A DNA stretch of 64,000 nt from Anastrepha obliqua (Eukaryota > Arthropoda > Insecta > Diptera > Tephritidae), in contig NC_072896.1 of assembly GCF_027943255.1 (NCBI RefSeq), positions 121,303,879-121,367,878 on the forward strand. Direction: 5' to 3'. Positions 54,664 to 64,000 of the stretch are shown piece after piece. A program made the position numbers and the translations under genes. The notes below the pieces were generated by a model. It was not told the DNA's origin. It searched no databases and saw nothing but the letters and a program-made list of their open reading frames with translations. Numbering within the stretch: the stretch's first letter is position 1; each line of letters opens with the position of its first letter.

Positions 54664-54987
54664 TCACAAATGTTCATGCAATATAAAGCCAACTCGTTCT
54701 TTTGATATCTTTATGAAGTCGGCTAACTCGCGCAACTTCACTTGTCGATCATTCAAAATGATTTTGTGGATTTCTTTTATGTTTTCTGGTGTTACCGCCT
54801 CATTTGGGCGTCCACTGCGTTGTGCATCATCGGCGTCTCTACGACCACTTTTGAAGCCAGCAAACCATCGTTTTATTGCTGTGGCTGATGGAGCGGAGTG
54901 CTCATAACACTTTTCAAGACATTGGTTCTCTTGATCCGCCATGAAGAAACAGTGTAAAATTGAAACACAAAATTCTTTTTTATCCAT
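54664..54987 (-). pseudogene. mariner transposase, N-terminal half
   Basis: Starts MDKKEFCVSILHCFFM, then CYEHSAPSATAIKRWFAGFK, GRRDADDAQRSGRPNEAVTP, IHKIILNDRQVKLRELADFI and ERVGFILHEHL, the two helix-turn-helix units that bind the element ends. A stop follows HEHL, and the next bases encode MRKLCSKWMPRL and VDQKQ in the same region before the RTE boundary. The catalytic domain is lost. Of the C-terminus only YFETKDKSF, then IEILKRRWNDCVVFDGNYFD remain at 53,685-53,800. Confidence 0.8.
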
Positions 54988-55257
54988 TGTTTTGAAAATA
55001 ACAAAGGAAACGTCACTCTTAGCACAATAACTCACGAACAAGTGAATAGAATATCAAGAAATTTTAACAGCTGTCGTTTTAGGACTAGCACTAATTGAAA
55101 AAAGATGAATACAATAAAACGAGTGCCATGTTATGTGTTAGGGCAGGGACTTTTCAGCCCATGTGTTATATCTTCAAAGAACTTATTCACACCCAATATT
55201 TTACTATCGTAAAATCATGTGGCTTAGACTTGATCAATATTACTATATTACACTATG

Positions 55258-56172
55258 TTATTCAGTATAAACTCCCCCGAAATAAAAGTCTGGAAGGGCT
55301 GCAAAATACGCTTCCACAGCTGTTATGACCTCATCGTTTGATAAAAAAATGCTTTCCCCGCATGAAATTTTTAAAGTCTCGAAACAGATGGAACTCGCTA
55401 GGGGCAAAATCTTGCAAATAAATGGATGCTCCAACAATTCGAACTTCAATTCATAGATTTCAGCCATTAGAAAAATGCTCTCGTGACACGATGCATTGTC
55501 GTGATGAAAAATAATTGTGTTCATTTGCAAACTGGGGTTTTTACGATTTTTTTCCTTCAGCTGGCCTAAAAAGTTACAATAGTATTCAGAATTTATTGTG
55601 TTATCATGTTGCAAGTAACTCCCAAATAAAATTTCTTTTGCATCCCAAAAACGAATGCTAAAAATTCTTGGCCAATTTCTGAACACGAACTCGTTTCGGA
55701 GCCAAAAAACCAGGTTCTCACCACTATTTAGCCTTTTGTTTTGATTTAAGATCATGTTGATGTACCCAAGACTCATCCATGGAGATGAATGGACGCAAAG
55801 GTTGCTGAGAAAGTCGCACTCGAATGTGGTTTTGTTCCACTTTTAGCTAATGCAACACCCTTTGTGCACTGAGCTTTCTGAAACCGAATACTTCAGTCAA
55901 AATATTGATTGCACTGACCAATGGGATACCTAGAGCTTCTACTAAATCTCTTTCAGTCATTTGATGATTTCCAATACGATTTTCTGTATTTTTTTACGAT
56001 TTCTTGCGGTTTTACTGTTTTTGGACGTCCTCGACGTGGATCGTCTTCAGGGCTTGTACGGCCCATCTTTCTATTGTACTAGTTGACGACGAAAAGCCCT
56101 TAAATACTTTGAATATTTGTTTATAAATTTCCATTGCTTTTAAATTTCCAAACTTGATTTTTTCCATTGCAA
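55258..56172 (-). pseudogene. mariner-family transposase, second decayed copy
   Basis: Minus-strand order: MEIYKQIFKVFKGFSSSTST and IERWAVQALKT (frame from 56,227, N-terminus at about 56,164), shifted remnants of the linker, SMDESWVHQHD (first Asp) near 55,780, then the frame 55,776-55,258. That frame reads AKEILFGSYLQHDNTINSEY, YCNFLGQLKEKNRKNPSLQM, TIIFHHDNASCHESIFLMAE (second Asp) and LLEHPF. There the usual YSPDLAPSD has become ICKILPLASS, so the third Asp is lost. It ends VEAYFAALPDFYFGGVYTE. No inverted repeats were fixed. It abuts an R1-like LINE at 56,172. Confidence 0.8.
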
Positions 56173-56174
56173 CA

Positions 56175-57800
56175 AACCTCCCGGCAAGAAGTCTCAAAAG
56201 AAACAAAGCTCCAGGCCCAGATGGCAACCCAGGCTCTCAAACTTGTGGCTGAAAGCCGACCAGATGTGATGCTCAATTTTTACAATACATGCATCGCTCA
56301 AGGCATCTTCTCTAAGCTGTGGAAAATACAGAAACTGATGCTGATCAGTAAGGGTAAGGGTGACCCAGCGCAACCGTCAGCTTGGCTTCCGCTTTGCATG
56401 CTGGACAGCGCCGGAAAATTGCTTGAGAAACTCATACACCGCAGTCTTGCAGAGTCTGTTGAGAGAGCAGGAGGATTATCAGCAAAGCAATACGGTTGCC
56501 GACGCGGGAAATCAACCCTTGGCGTAATAGAGGAGGTGGTAAACAGAGCTCAAGACAGACGCCAATACCCGAACTGCATCACCGTCCTGGCAACGCTTGA
56601 TGTACGAAACGCCTTTAACAGCCTACGATGGACAGACATTATAAAGGCACTACGAGAAAGGTTTCGAATACCTGCATACCTGCTACGGATTCTCGAGAGT
56701 TACCTGAGTGAGCGTGAACTGCTGTACGACACACCAGATGACCACAAAAAAAATTCGATAACGTCTGGCGCAGCTCAAGGATCTATTCTCGGCCCCGATC
56801 TCTGGAATCTGAGCTACGATGAGATATTGAGCATAGCAAGGCCAGAAGGTACATATTTAGTGGGATATAGTGGCGGTCATACCAGCTCGGGACAGTGAGG
56901 ACGCTAGAAGGAAGCTGAACCAAGTCATAATAAGGACGTAAATATGGCTTGAAGACCACGGCCTGGAAATTCCCAAACATAAAACGGAAGTCACCCTTAT
57001 GGCACGAGGTCACATGCCAGTCGGGGTAGCATGCAATTAGGCGACACGTCCTTAGCAACCCAAAAAGTAGTAGGTATTCAACTTGACTGCAGGCTGACTT
57101 TCTGGGCCCAGATACGGCATGCGGCTACCAAAGCAGCAAAGGTCACGGGAATGCTAAGTAGATTAATGGCAAACATCGGTGGGCTTACACAGAGCAAAAG
57201 AAAGCTGATTATGGCGGCCACAAGCTCAATTCTCCTGTACGGCAAAGCGAAGAGCAAAGCACTAGAGGCTGTGTAACGAACAGCTGCACTTAGAGTTGCC
57301 TCAGCTTACCACACTGTCTCAGGCGCAGCAATTTTCGTGATCAGCGGGCATATACCCGTCGATCTCATGGTCCGAGAACGAATGGATGCGTGGGACTCCA
57401 AGAAGAAAAACGTTATCACTAGCTTCCCAGAACGGAGACGCCAAACCATGCTGCGGTGGCAAAGGCATTGAACCGAGTGGCAGATGGACGGCGAAACTTA
57501 TTCCATCAATTGACAAATGGGTCCAAAGGAACTTCGGAGAAGTGAACTACTTCTTAACTCACTTGCTCACGGGCCACGGATACTTCCGGAGTTACCTATA
57601 CCGTATGGGCAAGGTAACTGATTCCAAGTGCACATACTGCGAAGACCTGAGCGATGATGCTGAACACACGTTTTTTAATTGTGACAGATGGATCGCGGAA
57701 AGAAATGCTCTGAGGGAGCAGATTGGCGACATAGCTTCATACGAGGAGTGTACCAACATAACGAAAGATATTGAACAGTTTAGCATTTTAGCAGAGTAGG
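56175..57800 (+). pseudogene. R1/LOA-like LINE, RT and C-terminus
   Basis: Frame 56,167-56,898: LWKIQKLMLISKGKGDPAQP, YGCRRGKSTLGVIEEVVNRA, ITVLATLDVRNAFNSLRWTD (motif A Asp), YLLRILESYLSERELLYDTP, SGAAQGSILGPDLWNLSYDE (motif B). The YADD box is damaged: VGYSGGHTSS in this frame, with AVIPARDSEDARRKLN following in another. Further blocks: MANIGGLTQSKRKLIMAATS near 57,170, and in the frame 57,386-57,799 PSGRWTAKLIPSIDKWVQRN, HLLTGHGYFRSYLYRMGKVT and CTYCEDLSDDAEHTFFNCDR (complete knuckle). It begins inside the RT, directly at the mariner boundary. About 1.6 kb, at least three shifts. Confidence 0.88.
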
Positions 57801-59687
57801 AAATAAATTATAACAAATACTAAAATTTATCAGAGAAATACTTTGAATCAATAAAGCGGTCCCAATAAATCTTCCACAGAAACACAGAATTCGACATAAT
57901 TTGCAGAGTAAAAAAAGGAGAAAAAATTAATGCGGAATGCATACGAACTGTTTCATATAGCCAATTCTGAATGCTAGCATTTTTAGCAGTTAGGAATTGC
58001 AGGATACGTCATTGTGGTTAAAAAGATTTTTTTCGTACGTCTAATTAGCATAATTTACACAAATATTTATTTTTCCTATTGAAGTAAGCATTTTGTTCGG
58101 TAGTCAGCTCAGTTCTGACGCTACTCTCTTAGAGGCCAGTCTATTAAATTAGTAAAAAGTTGAAGTTATTTTAATCCTCCGAAGAAAATGCTGCTTGACA
58201 ACTTAAGTATATTTTCTTCAAAAGGTATTACAAATTTTCATACGTGAAAAAAAATTAAAGAAAAAAAAAACGACTTATCATTGCCATTGCACATAACGAG
58301 CACTCACTCACCTGTAAATATTTTACATTTTCTTTTGCTTCAGAATTTTCTTTTACTCATTTTGAAAATTACGAATTTCGTATCCTTTGAGCTATTAATA
58401 GGATTATCAATACACATTCAACGAATATCTGCTTGTGTGCTTGTATTGTTTGCCATTGACAATTTTTTGCAACTGTTCATTTCGATTTCGCTTTATTAAA
58501 ATCAAATCATTCAGCTATCTTTGCACATTATTCACAGCCGACTCAAATCACAACAGATTCGAGTGGCCACATTTCAAGTGCACAAATACATGCAAACTAT
58601 CAGTAAGTATGACAAGTGTGAGTGTGTTGTATCGCAGCTAACCAAAACTGATAAAAACGTACAATTGTTGTCCTATATTCCCATATTCCGGAAAATCACC
58701 CCATAAATGTGGATAGCCAAAAAATCGCAATAAGAGATGACATAACAACCCTTTTTCGACTTAGTTTGCCTTTTTTCACAGATTATGCATGCAATCCTTT
58801 TATCAATTTCAACTGAAATCCATGGAGACGACGGCCTCTACGCTTGACAAACTACTCCACCCGAAGGCCAAGCACAAGCCAAGCACACCGAGTTGGGCCT
58901 AAGTCAGACAAACCGATGGGTGGGGGTGAAGGGTAAGTCGTTATTCAGGCAGGCGAAATTCACTTCAGACAATTGCAGAACTCTCTAAAACGACAAAATG
59001 GAAAAGAAAGGAAAAAAAACCTATGATATAACGGGAAAAATAAACAGAAATGATAATTCTGACGTTCCTGCTACACGCAAAGCCAGCCACGCAATCTTTT
59101 TAGATTCGAGTATTTGAAGGCATGCAGAGCATTAAAATGAGCAAAAGGTAGCAAAAGACAGCAAAACCCGAATTACCAAATTATTAAATTAAATCAGATT
59201 TCCAGATCACTGGTGCCCTTCTACTGCAGCCAGCCACATATTTGCCTCTGCGGGAGACAAGCTACAGCTGCTAGCAGCAAATGCGCATTCAATGGCATAT
59301 AAAATATATTTTTAGAGATAAAAAGAAAAGTGTCATTATCTTAAATTTTTCAAAGATTCGAAATAACCTATTCAAACAGATTCAATGGCTGAAATAAGGA
59401 AATTAATAAATAAATAAACAAATAAATAATAATGAAATGGCGGCCAGATTTTAATACTCCAAACACGAGTCCACTCACAAAAATTTTATTTCGCCTCACA
59501 ATTTGGCGAAAATGTTTGTCAAAAAAATGCAAACCATTCAATCCTCAAAATAAATTTTAAAATGAGCATTAACTCTTTTAAGCAGAAAACTATTTACCTA
59601 TTTCCAGCAATAACTAATAAAACTGATGTGCTCTTTAAAGTTTCGAAATATGCAGCATATTCGGCGCAAGAGAGTCAATGCACACTT
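57801..59687. other. probable host non-coding DNA
   Basis: Includes an A-rich run near 58,246-58,272 and an AAAT-type run at 59,398-59,432. No frame with a domain; short frames near 58,281-58,706 are uninformative. Confidence 0.4.
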
Positions 59688-59690
59688 TTA

Positions 59691-60037
59691 GGGTAGATTC
59701 ACACTATGGTGCCGATCACGGTTCGTTCTCGGTCTAGTCTCGGTTCGGTAAAATCTTTCGACATCTACATTTGTGTTCTTACATCGGTCCAGTCGCGATT
59801 CATCGTTAGTTGCGAGAACGCAACGTTATTCACACTATTAGTACAAGTCGCGGCCAGTTCGATCACGCTCCAGCAAAATATTCTTCGAACTTGATCGATG
59901 CTGGAGTGTGACTGTACCGAAACTTGAACAGCACGGATAGTGTGAATACAGTCATTGTTTTTCGTTTGTGAATATTTTACCGGACCGAGACTGGACCGAG
60001 AGCGGACCGTGATCGGCATCATAGTGTGAATCCGGCC
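59691..60037. mobile_element. 347-bp miniature inverted-repeat element with TTA flanks (PIF/Harbinger-like)
   Basis: The outer 65 or so bases at each end are inverted copies: GATTCACACTATGGTGCCGA at 59,696 versus GATTCACACTATGATGCCGA on the other strand ending near 60,032, continuing through CGGTTCGGTAAAAT-like sequence. TTA at 59,688-59,690 and 60,038-60,040 is a 3-bp duplication as used by PIF/Harbinger elements. An inner pair (ATTCACACTATTAG near 59,830, TAGTGTGAATA near 59,938) gives a second stem. No coding capacity. Confidence 0.8.
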
Positions 60038-60061
60038 TTACATTTGCGGTTTACTGGCAAC

Positions 60062-60761
60062 GACCCGATTTACACGAGGAGACATCTGGAAGGGAGACAC
60101 TGGAAATTCTCTTTTGAAGTTTCATTCGCGTTCACACGGGCAAAAATGTTTCCGCGACATTTTGACATTTAATACTTTAGCATCGTCTGGTTCTTATGTA
60201 TTCTAGCACGCGCTTACGTGTAAAGCAGAGCGCGTTCGACAACAGTTTCTTAAATATATGAATGAAAAATGCAAACTGGTTAAATAATAAATAATTTGTT
60301 GTTTTTTTTTTATTGAAATATATTTATAAATTCTTATACTTGAATAAAAAAAATTAAATTAAAAATACTTCATATGTAAATAATTAACTTAAAATTAACT
60401 TGAGTATCTAGGAATCCCGAGAAAAATTAGAAATCAAGATAAACATGTTCCATAACTATTTTAAATTATACCTACTTTACTAGCAAAAATAATCGTGCAT
60501 TTCCCAAGCAGTGTTCGGATGTTTGTCATCTTTGTTATCTTCCGTTTGCTTGAAAACCAACACATAACTCAGAACCTTCTCCCACAAAAGAAGAAAACGA
60601 ATGAAGCAACTGTCAAAAATTGGAAAGATTGGAAATACGAATAAGAAGAGCAAAGCGTGTCGCCGAGTACGGGAGACAAAATCCCTTCTCTCTTCCCCGA
60701 CCGTCCTTCGCCACCGAACAAAATGTTTCCCTTCCAGATGTCTCCTCGTGTAAATCGGGTC
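60062..60761. mobile_element. 700-bp miniature inverted-repeat element with 34-bp perfect ends
   Basis: The end starting GACCCGATTTACACGAGGAG (60,062-60,095) is repeated inverted without mismatch at 60,728-60,761. AAC at 60,059-60,061 and 60,762-60,764 may be a 3-bp duplication, though a CAAC reading is also possible. The end GACCCGATTTACACGA resembles GGCCGGATTCACACTA of the neighbour 24 bp to the left. No transposase frame. Confidence 0.8.
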
Positions 60762-61015
60762 AACAGATGGCTATCAAAGCAGAGAATGTTAATTCTGCTG
60801 TTGCTGAACAAAGGGCTGTTAATTCACTATTGCATTAATGTTAACGATGCTAATTCTCTGATCAGAGCTGTTAATGAGAGACTACGCGTTTTTAGCCTAC
60901 AATATGGTTACGCTTTATAAAATAATTTAAGATAATAAAAATTTAACACGCAAAATAAATTTTAATAGCTTAGTTAGGTATTTTGTTAAGGCAGAAAGCA
61001 TCCGTTGCAATTCAA

Positions 61016-62321
61016 AGGGTGGTTAAGTTTCAAGGGCCGGTGTTGATTTTGAATAAAATACAATTTTTTTAGGAAATTATTGTCACATCTCTTTATTATG
61101 ATAATATTGGTATAGCTGAATTACACACAAAGCAAAATATTGGCCAAATGGCCGCCGCAGTCTCGGCGGCAGACCTCCATCAGATGGTCCAAATTTTCGA
61201 TGACGCTGAAGCATAATTGAGGTTCTATGCCGTTAATGTGCCGAATCCTTTAGCTCTTGAATTGTTGCAGGCTTATCGACGTACACCTTTTCTTTCAAAT
61301 AACCCCAAAGAAAGAAGACCAACGGTGTCAAATCGCATGATCTTGGCGACTTATTGACATCACCGCGACGTGAGATTATTCGGCCATCAAATTTTTCGCG
61401 CAAAAGAGCCATTGTTTCGTTAGCTATGTGACAAGTGGCACCGTCCAGTTGAAACCACATATCGTCCACATCCATATCTTCCAATGCCGACCATAAAAAG
61501 TTCGTTATCATCTCACGATAGCGAACACTATTCACAGTAACTGCCTGACCGGCCTCATTTTGGAAAAAATACGACCCAATGATGTCGCCGGTCCATAAAC
61601 CGCACCAAAAAGTCACTCTTTGTGGGTGCATTGGTTTTTCGGCAAACACTCTTGGATTATCATTCGCCCAAATGTGGTAATTCTGCTTATTGGCGAATCC
61701 ACTGAGGTGAAAATGTGCCTCATCACTGAAGATGATTTTCTTCGAAAATTGGTTATTCACTGTTGCCATTTCCTGACACCATTCTGACCATTAACGATGT
61801 TTGAAATGGTCAAGAGACTTTAGTTCTTGACTCAATTGCACCTCTTAAGCGTGTAAATGCAAGTCTTTATGCATAATGTTTATCAACGACGAGCGTGAGA
61901 AGTGCAATTGTTAGGCACGACGACGAGTGGAGGTGGACGGCTCTTCAACCACACTATCGCGATCAGCAGCAATATTTTGTGAGCACTACGAGCTGCACGA
62001 GCTGTACGAGCATGCACTGGTGTTTTCACATCTCCCACAAACCCGGTTTGCTCAAACTTTTCCACAATTTTTCCGATTGTACGCGCATTTGGGCGCTTAA
62101 ATTTACCGAAAAAATCACGAAGTGCGCGATGTGCATTTTGATTTGAACGCCCGTTTTCATAATAAGCCTGAATAACTTGAACGCGTTGCTCGATTGCCTA
62201 TTTTTCAATGGTTCAAACTGAATTAATCTGAGATTGAAAAATCTCAAATGAAGTGTAGAAATCAACTTGACGGTTAGGTGTGGTTTACATTCAACATCGG
62301 CCCTTAAAATTCCACCACCTA
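61016..62321 (-). mobile_element. rosa-type (DD41D) mariner-like transposon, about 1.3 kb, full length but decayed
   Basis: Ends GGGTGGTTAAGTTTCAAGGG (61,017) and, inverted, AGGTGGTGGAATTTTAAGGG (ending near 62,320), both continuing to CCGRTGTTGA. Minus-strand transposase: IEQRVQVIQAYYENGRSNQN (about 62,205-62,146), NARTIGKIVEKFEQTGFVGD, VKTPVHARTARAARSAH, remnants near 61,800-61,890, then the frame 61,769-61,233. That frame reads KIIFSDEAHFHLSGFANKQN (first Asp), QRVTFWCGLWTGDIIGSYFF, DMWFQLDGATCHIANETMAL (second Asp), SPRSCDLTPLVFFLWGYLKE (third Asp changed to Val). The spacing from the second to the third position is 41 residues. It is the only copy with both ends and all three catalytic regions. 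Confidence 0.9.
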
Positions 62322-62631
62322 TAAAAAATTGTTTACATTCGTAAAGGGGCTATCACTGTTAACATAATACATTTATATTAGGTCGGCAATACTTACCTTT
62401 CTGGAAGAGAGTTTACGAGCTTTAGTACAACAACAATGACTTGAGAATCTGATCATTGAAATGTGATGTTTAAATGGTTATGGAATAGATTTAACAGAAA
62501 TATTTATTTTTGTTTTTTCTGAAAAATGTGTTTTAATTTTGTGCTTTTTGTTATACGTAAAATATATTCTTAGCAGAGGCAGTCACATTGAGAGTCTATC
62601 GATTTATATCAAATTTTGAAATCCACGTACG

Positions 62632-63330
62632 AGGGTTGTTTTTTTATATTTTGCGCTCAATGATCAACAAACAGTAAAATAATATTGGAACGGCTGGGGA
62701 GGGCGGTTGAGTATTTCGTACCGTCCCACTGCTTCTATTAAGTACAAACCTTCGAACTCTCTCCAGATTCCTCAGCGATGTCATCCTCTCCAGTGAGTTA
62801 CACCAGACAATGGTTACAAGTAATAGTGGTACAGCACAGAGACTTGACCAAATTTTGCGAAAACGAGGCAACCATTTGCTTTGGGGTCACACATACTGCG
62901 AATGCCGTTTTGTTTCTGGCTCATATGCATAAATTCTTGCATTTATGCCATCATCTGTTACTATGGCATAGAGGTGCTTTGAACTATCGCGGCTGAATTC
63001 ATTCCACATTTTATTGTACTACCCAAGACAATCAATTGAATGCATCCTTGTACCACTAATAAGGGGTGCTTCTATCTTTCGAGATATCAGACGACGATCT
63101 TGTGGTATCAATTTAAGTAGAGCATCGATTATTAATGGCATCACACCTGTTTTTGGACAACCTTGAAGAAATCCATCTTGCAATGATCGACGGTCTTGTT
63201 GGATTTAGATGTACCAGCGTTTCACTGTGACAAAATGTGATGCTTCAATGCCAAAAGTCGAAGTAAGTTGATCCATTCACTTCTGTCTCGATAATCGTCG
63301 TCGAAAATTGAAATACCATAAATCAACGCA
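62632..63330 (-). pseudogene. mariner transposase relic, irritans-like
   Basis: With many shifts the minus strand reads VKRWYI, QQDRRSLQDGFLQGCPKTGV, LIPQDRRLISRKIEAPL, ISGTRMHSI, SRDSSKHLYAIVTDDG (first Asp region) and IYAYEPETKRHSQYV, then FRKIW and ERVRRFVLNRSSGTVRN down to an ACGAGGGTTG end at 62,632. These follow the order of mariner N-terminus to first catalytic box; the second and third boxes are absent. It is the most decayed mariner here. Confidence 0.6.
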
Positions 63331-64000
63331 CGATAATTTTTCCGAGTTAATTCCATCGTTTGGGCGGGATGAATTTTTCAACTCACTGAGAATAGTACAG
63401 ATAAAGTTCGTAAGTGAAAATGTTAAATGAATGTAAGTTTATGGTAAAAAATACCAAACTTTTCGACGAAAATATCGTATAAAAGCTTATCACCCGTAGT
63501 GTTGCAAAGGCGCAATATATAAAAGGTAACCCTCTTATACAGATTTTATTAAATTCACATTCCATTTTGGTGATCAACGTTGACAATCACAATTCATTTA
63601 CTTTAAAATTCTCAGATACACTGGTATTTTCGTAAGCAAATCTCTTTCATCCACATTTCTATGACACTGCAGAGCAAACACATAGCAGTATGTGAGTCTG
63701 GCCAGCCAACTCTACAGAGAAAAACCTCTCACTAACTATTAAAAGTTGAGAAATTGATAAATTAAATTATGCAGTTAGGACAGAGAGACTCACTCATATA
63801 TTCAGCTGCATTAATGTGTGTTTGTGTGTGGCTACTAACGAATTTATCCGCACTTTTGTATGAAAGATGATTCTGTCTCTGTTTTGCTTCTGCAGAAAGT
63901 ATTGGGTTGAGAGCGAATGTCCAGTTATTGAATAAATTGAAGTATGCCTTGAAAAAGAAGAGAAGTGTAAGGAAAATATCAGTTTCACAAATTCCTACCC
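63331..64000. other. non-coding, nothing recognised
   Basis: AT-rich sequence with TG runs near 63,815-63,830. No transposon end or motif to the window edge. Confidence 0.45.

Larger units (their letters stand above)
53620..55163 (-). mobile_element. mariner-family element, internally deleted, carrying an RTE insertion
   Basis: Inverted ends GGGCTGAAAAGTCC at 53,623 and, inverted, ending 55,160 are perfect over 14 bases. The minus strand has the transposase N-terminus (54,987-54,664) and only its last part (about 53,809-53,685). The catalytic middle is missing. The RTE-like fragment at 53,815-54,571 lies at the junction. Confidence 0.8.

Noticed and set aside
1..64000. LTR retrotransposon or endogenous virus
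   Set aside because: No long direct terminal repeats, primer-binding site, protease-integrase block or envelope-like frame was seen; all RT sequence is of the non-LTR type.

Overview
The window reads as repeat-rich, AT-rich intergenic or intronic DNA of a higher dipteran fly. I found no host protein-coding gene, rRNA or standalone tRNA that I can defend. The best guess is a tephritid fruit fly. The basis is family knowledge: mariner-type transposases with 41 residues between the last two catalytic Asp (DD41D, the 'rosa' lineage first described from Ceratitis) occur here in at least five copies. They sit with Jockey, R1/LOA-like, I-like and RTE-like non-LTR retrotransposons and a tRNA-derived SINE. 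This is inference, not a species identification.

Layout. 1-1.4 kb: 3' part of a piggyBac element abutting a TTAA-flanked inverted-repeat element. 2.1-6.5 kb: old RTE, R1-like and CR1-like relics, a rosa element that carries a Jockey insertion, and a SINE. 8.2-10.4 kb: an I-like LINE with reverse transcriptase (RT) and RNase H. 10.4-12.8 kb: a degenerate A-rich array interrupted by the best-preserved mariner in the window. 12.8-13.5 kb: a short RTE copy with a perfect 13-bp duplication. 14.7-16.3 kb: about 1.6 kb of almost pure pyrimidine on the + strand. 17.5-23.8 kb: two SINEs, a decayed mariner, nested small inverted-repeat elements and LINE relics, one of them split by a TTAA element. 25-26.5 kb: an AT-rich minisatellite and an old SINE. 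28.2-32.4 kb: the most interesting object, a 4.18-kb DNA transposon with inverted repeats of about 145 bp and an unusual transposase-like pseudogene, itself carrying a SINE and a rosa element. 32.4-43.7 kb: more rosa/mariner copies, RNase H-bearing LINE fragments and a nearly complete Jockey. 45-46 kb: a degenerate AT-rich array. 47.4-49.9 kb: a nearly complete hAT element. 51-58 kb: LINE 3' ends, a mariner carrying an RTE insertion, a second mariner and an R1-like LINE. 59.7-60.8 kb: two neighbouring miniature inverted-repeat elements. 61-63.3 kb: a rosa element and a relic mariner.

The pieces do not form a pathway. They form a stratigraphy of insertions in which target duplications and restored reading frames give the order of events in several places. 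The remaining stretches (notably 26.5-28.1, 35.7-37.5, 43.7-45.2 and 57.8-59.7 kb) look like ordinary single-copy non-coding DNA with microsatellites.

Limits: no similarity search or fold prediction was run. Family names rest on motifs read by eye, and boundaries without a duplication or inverted repeat are approximate.
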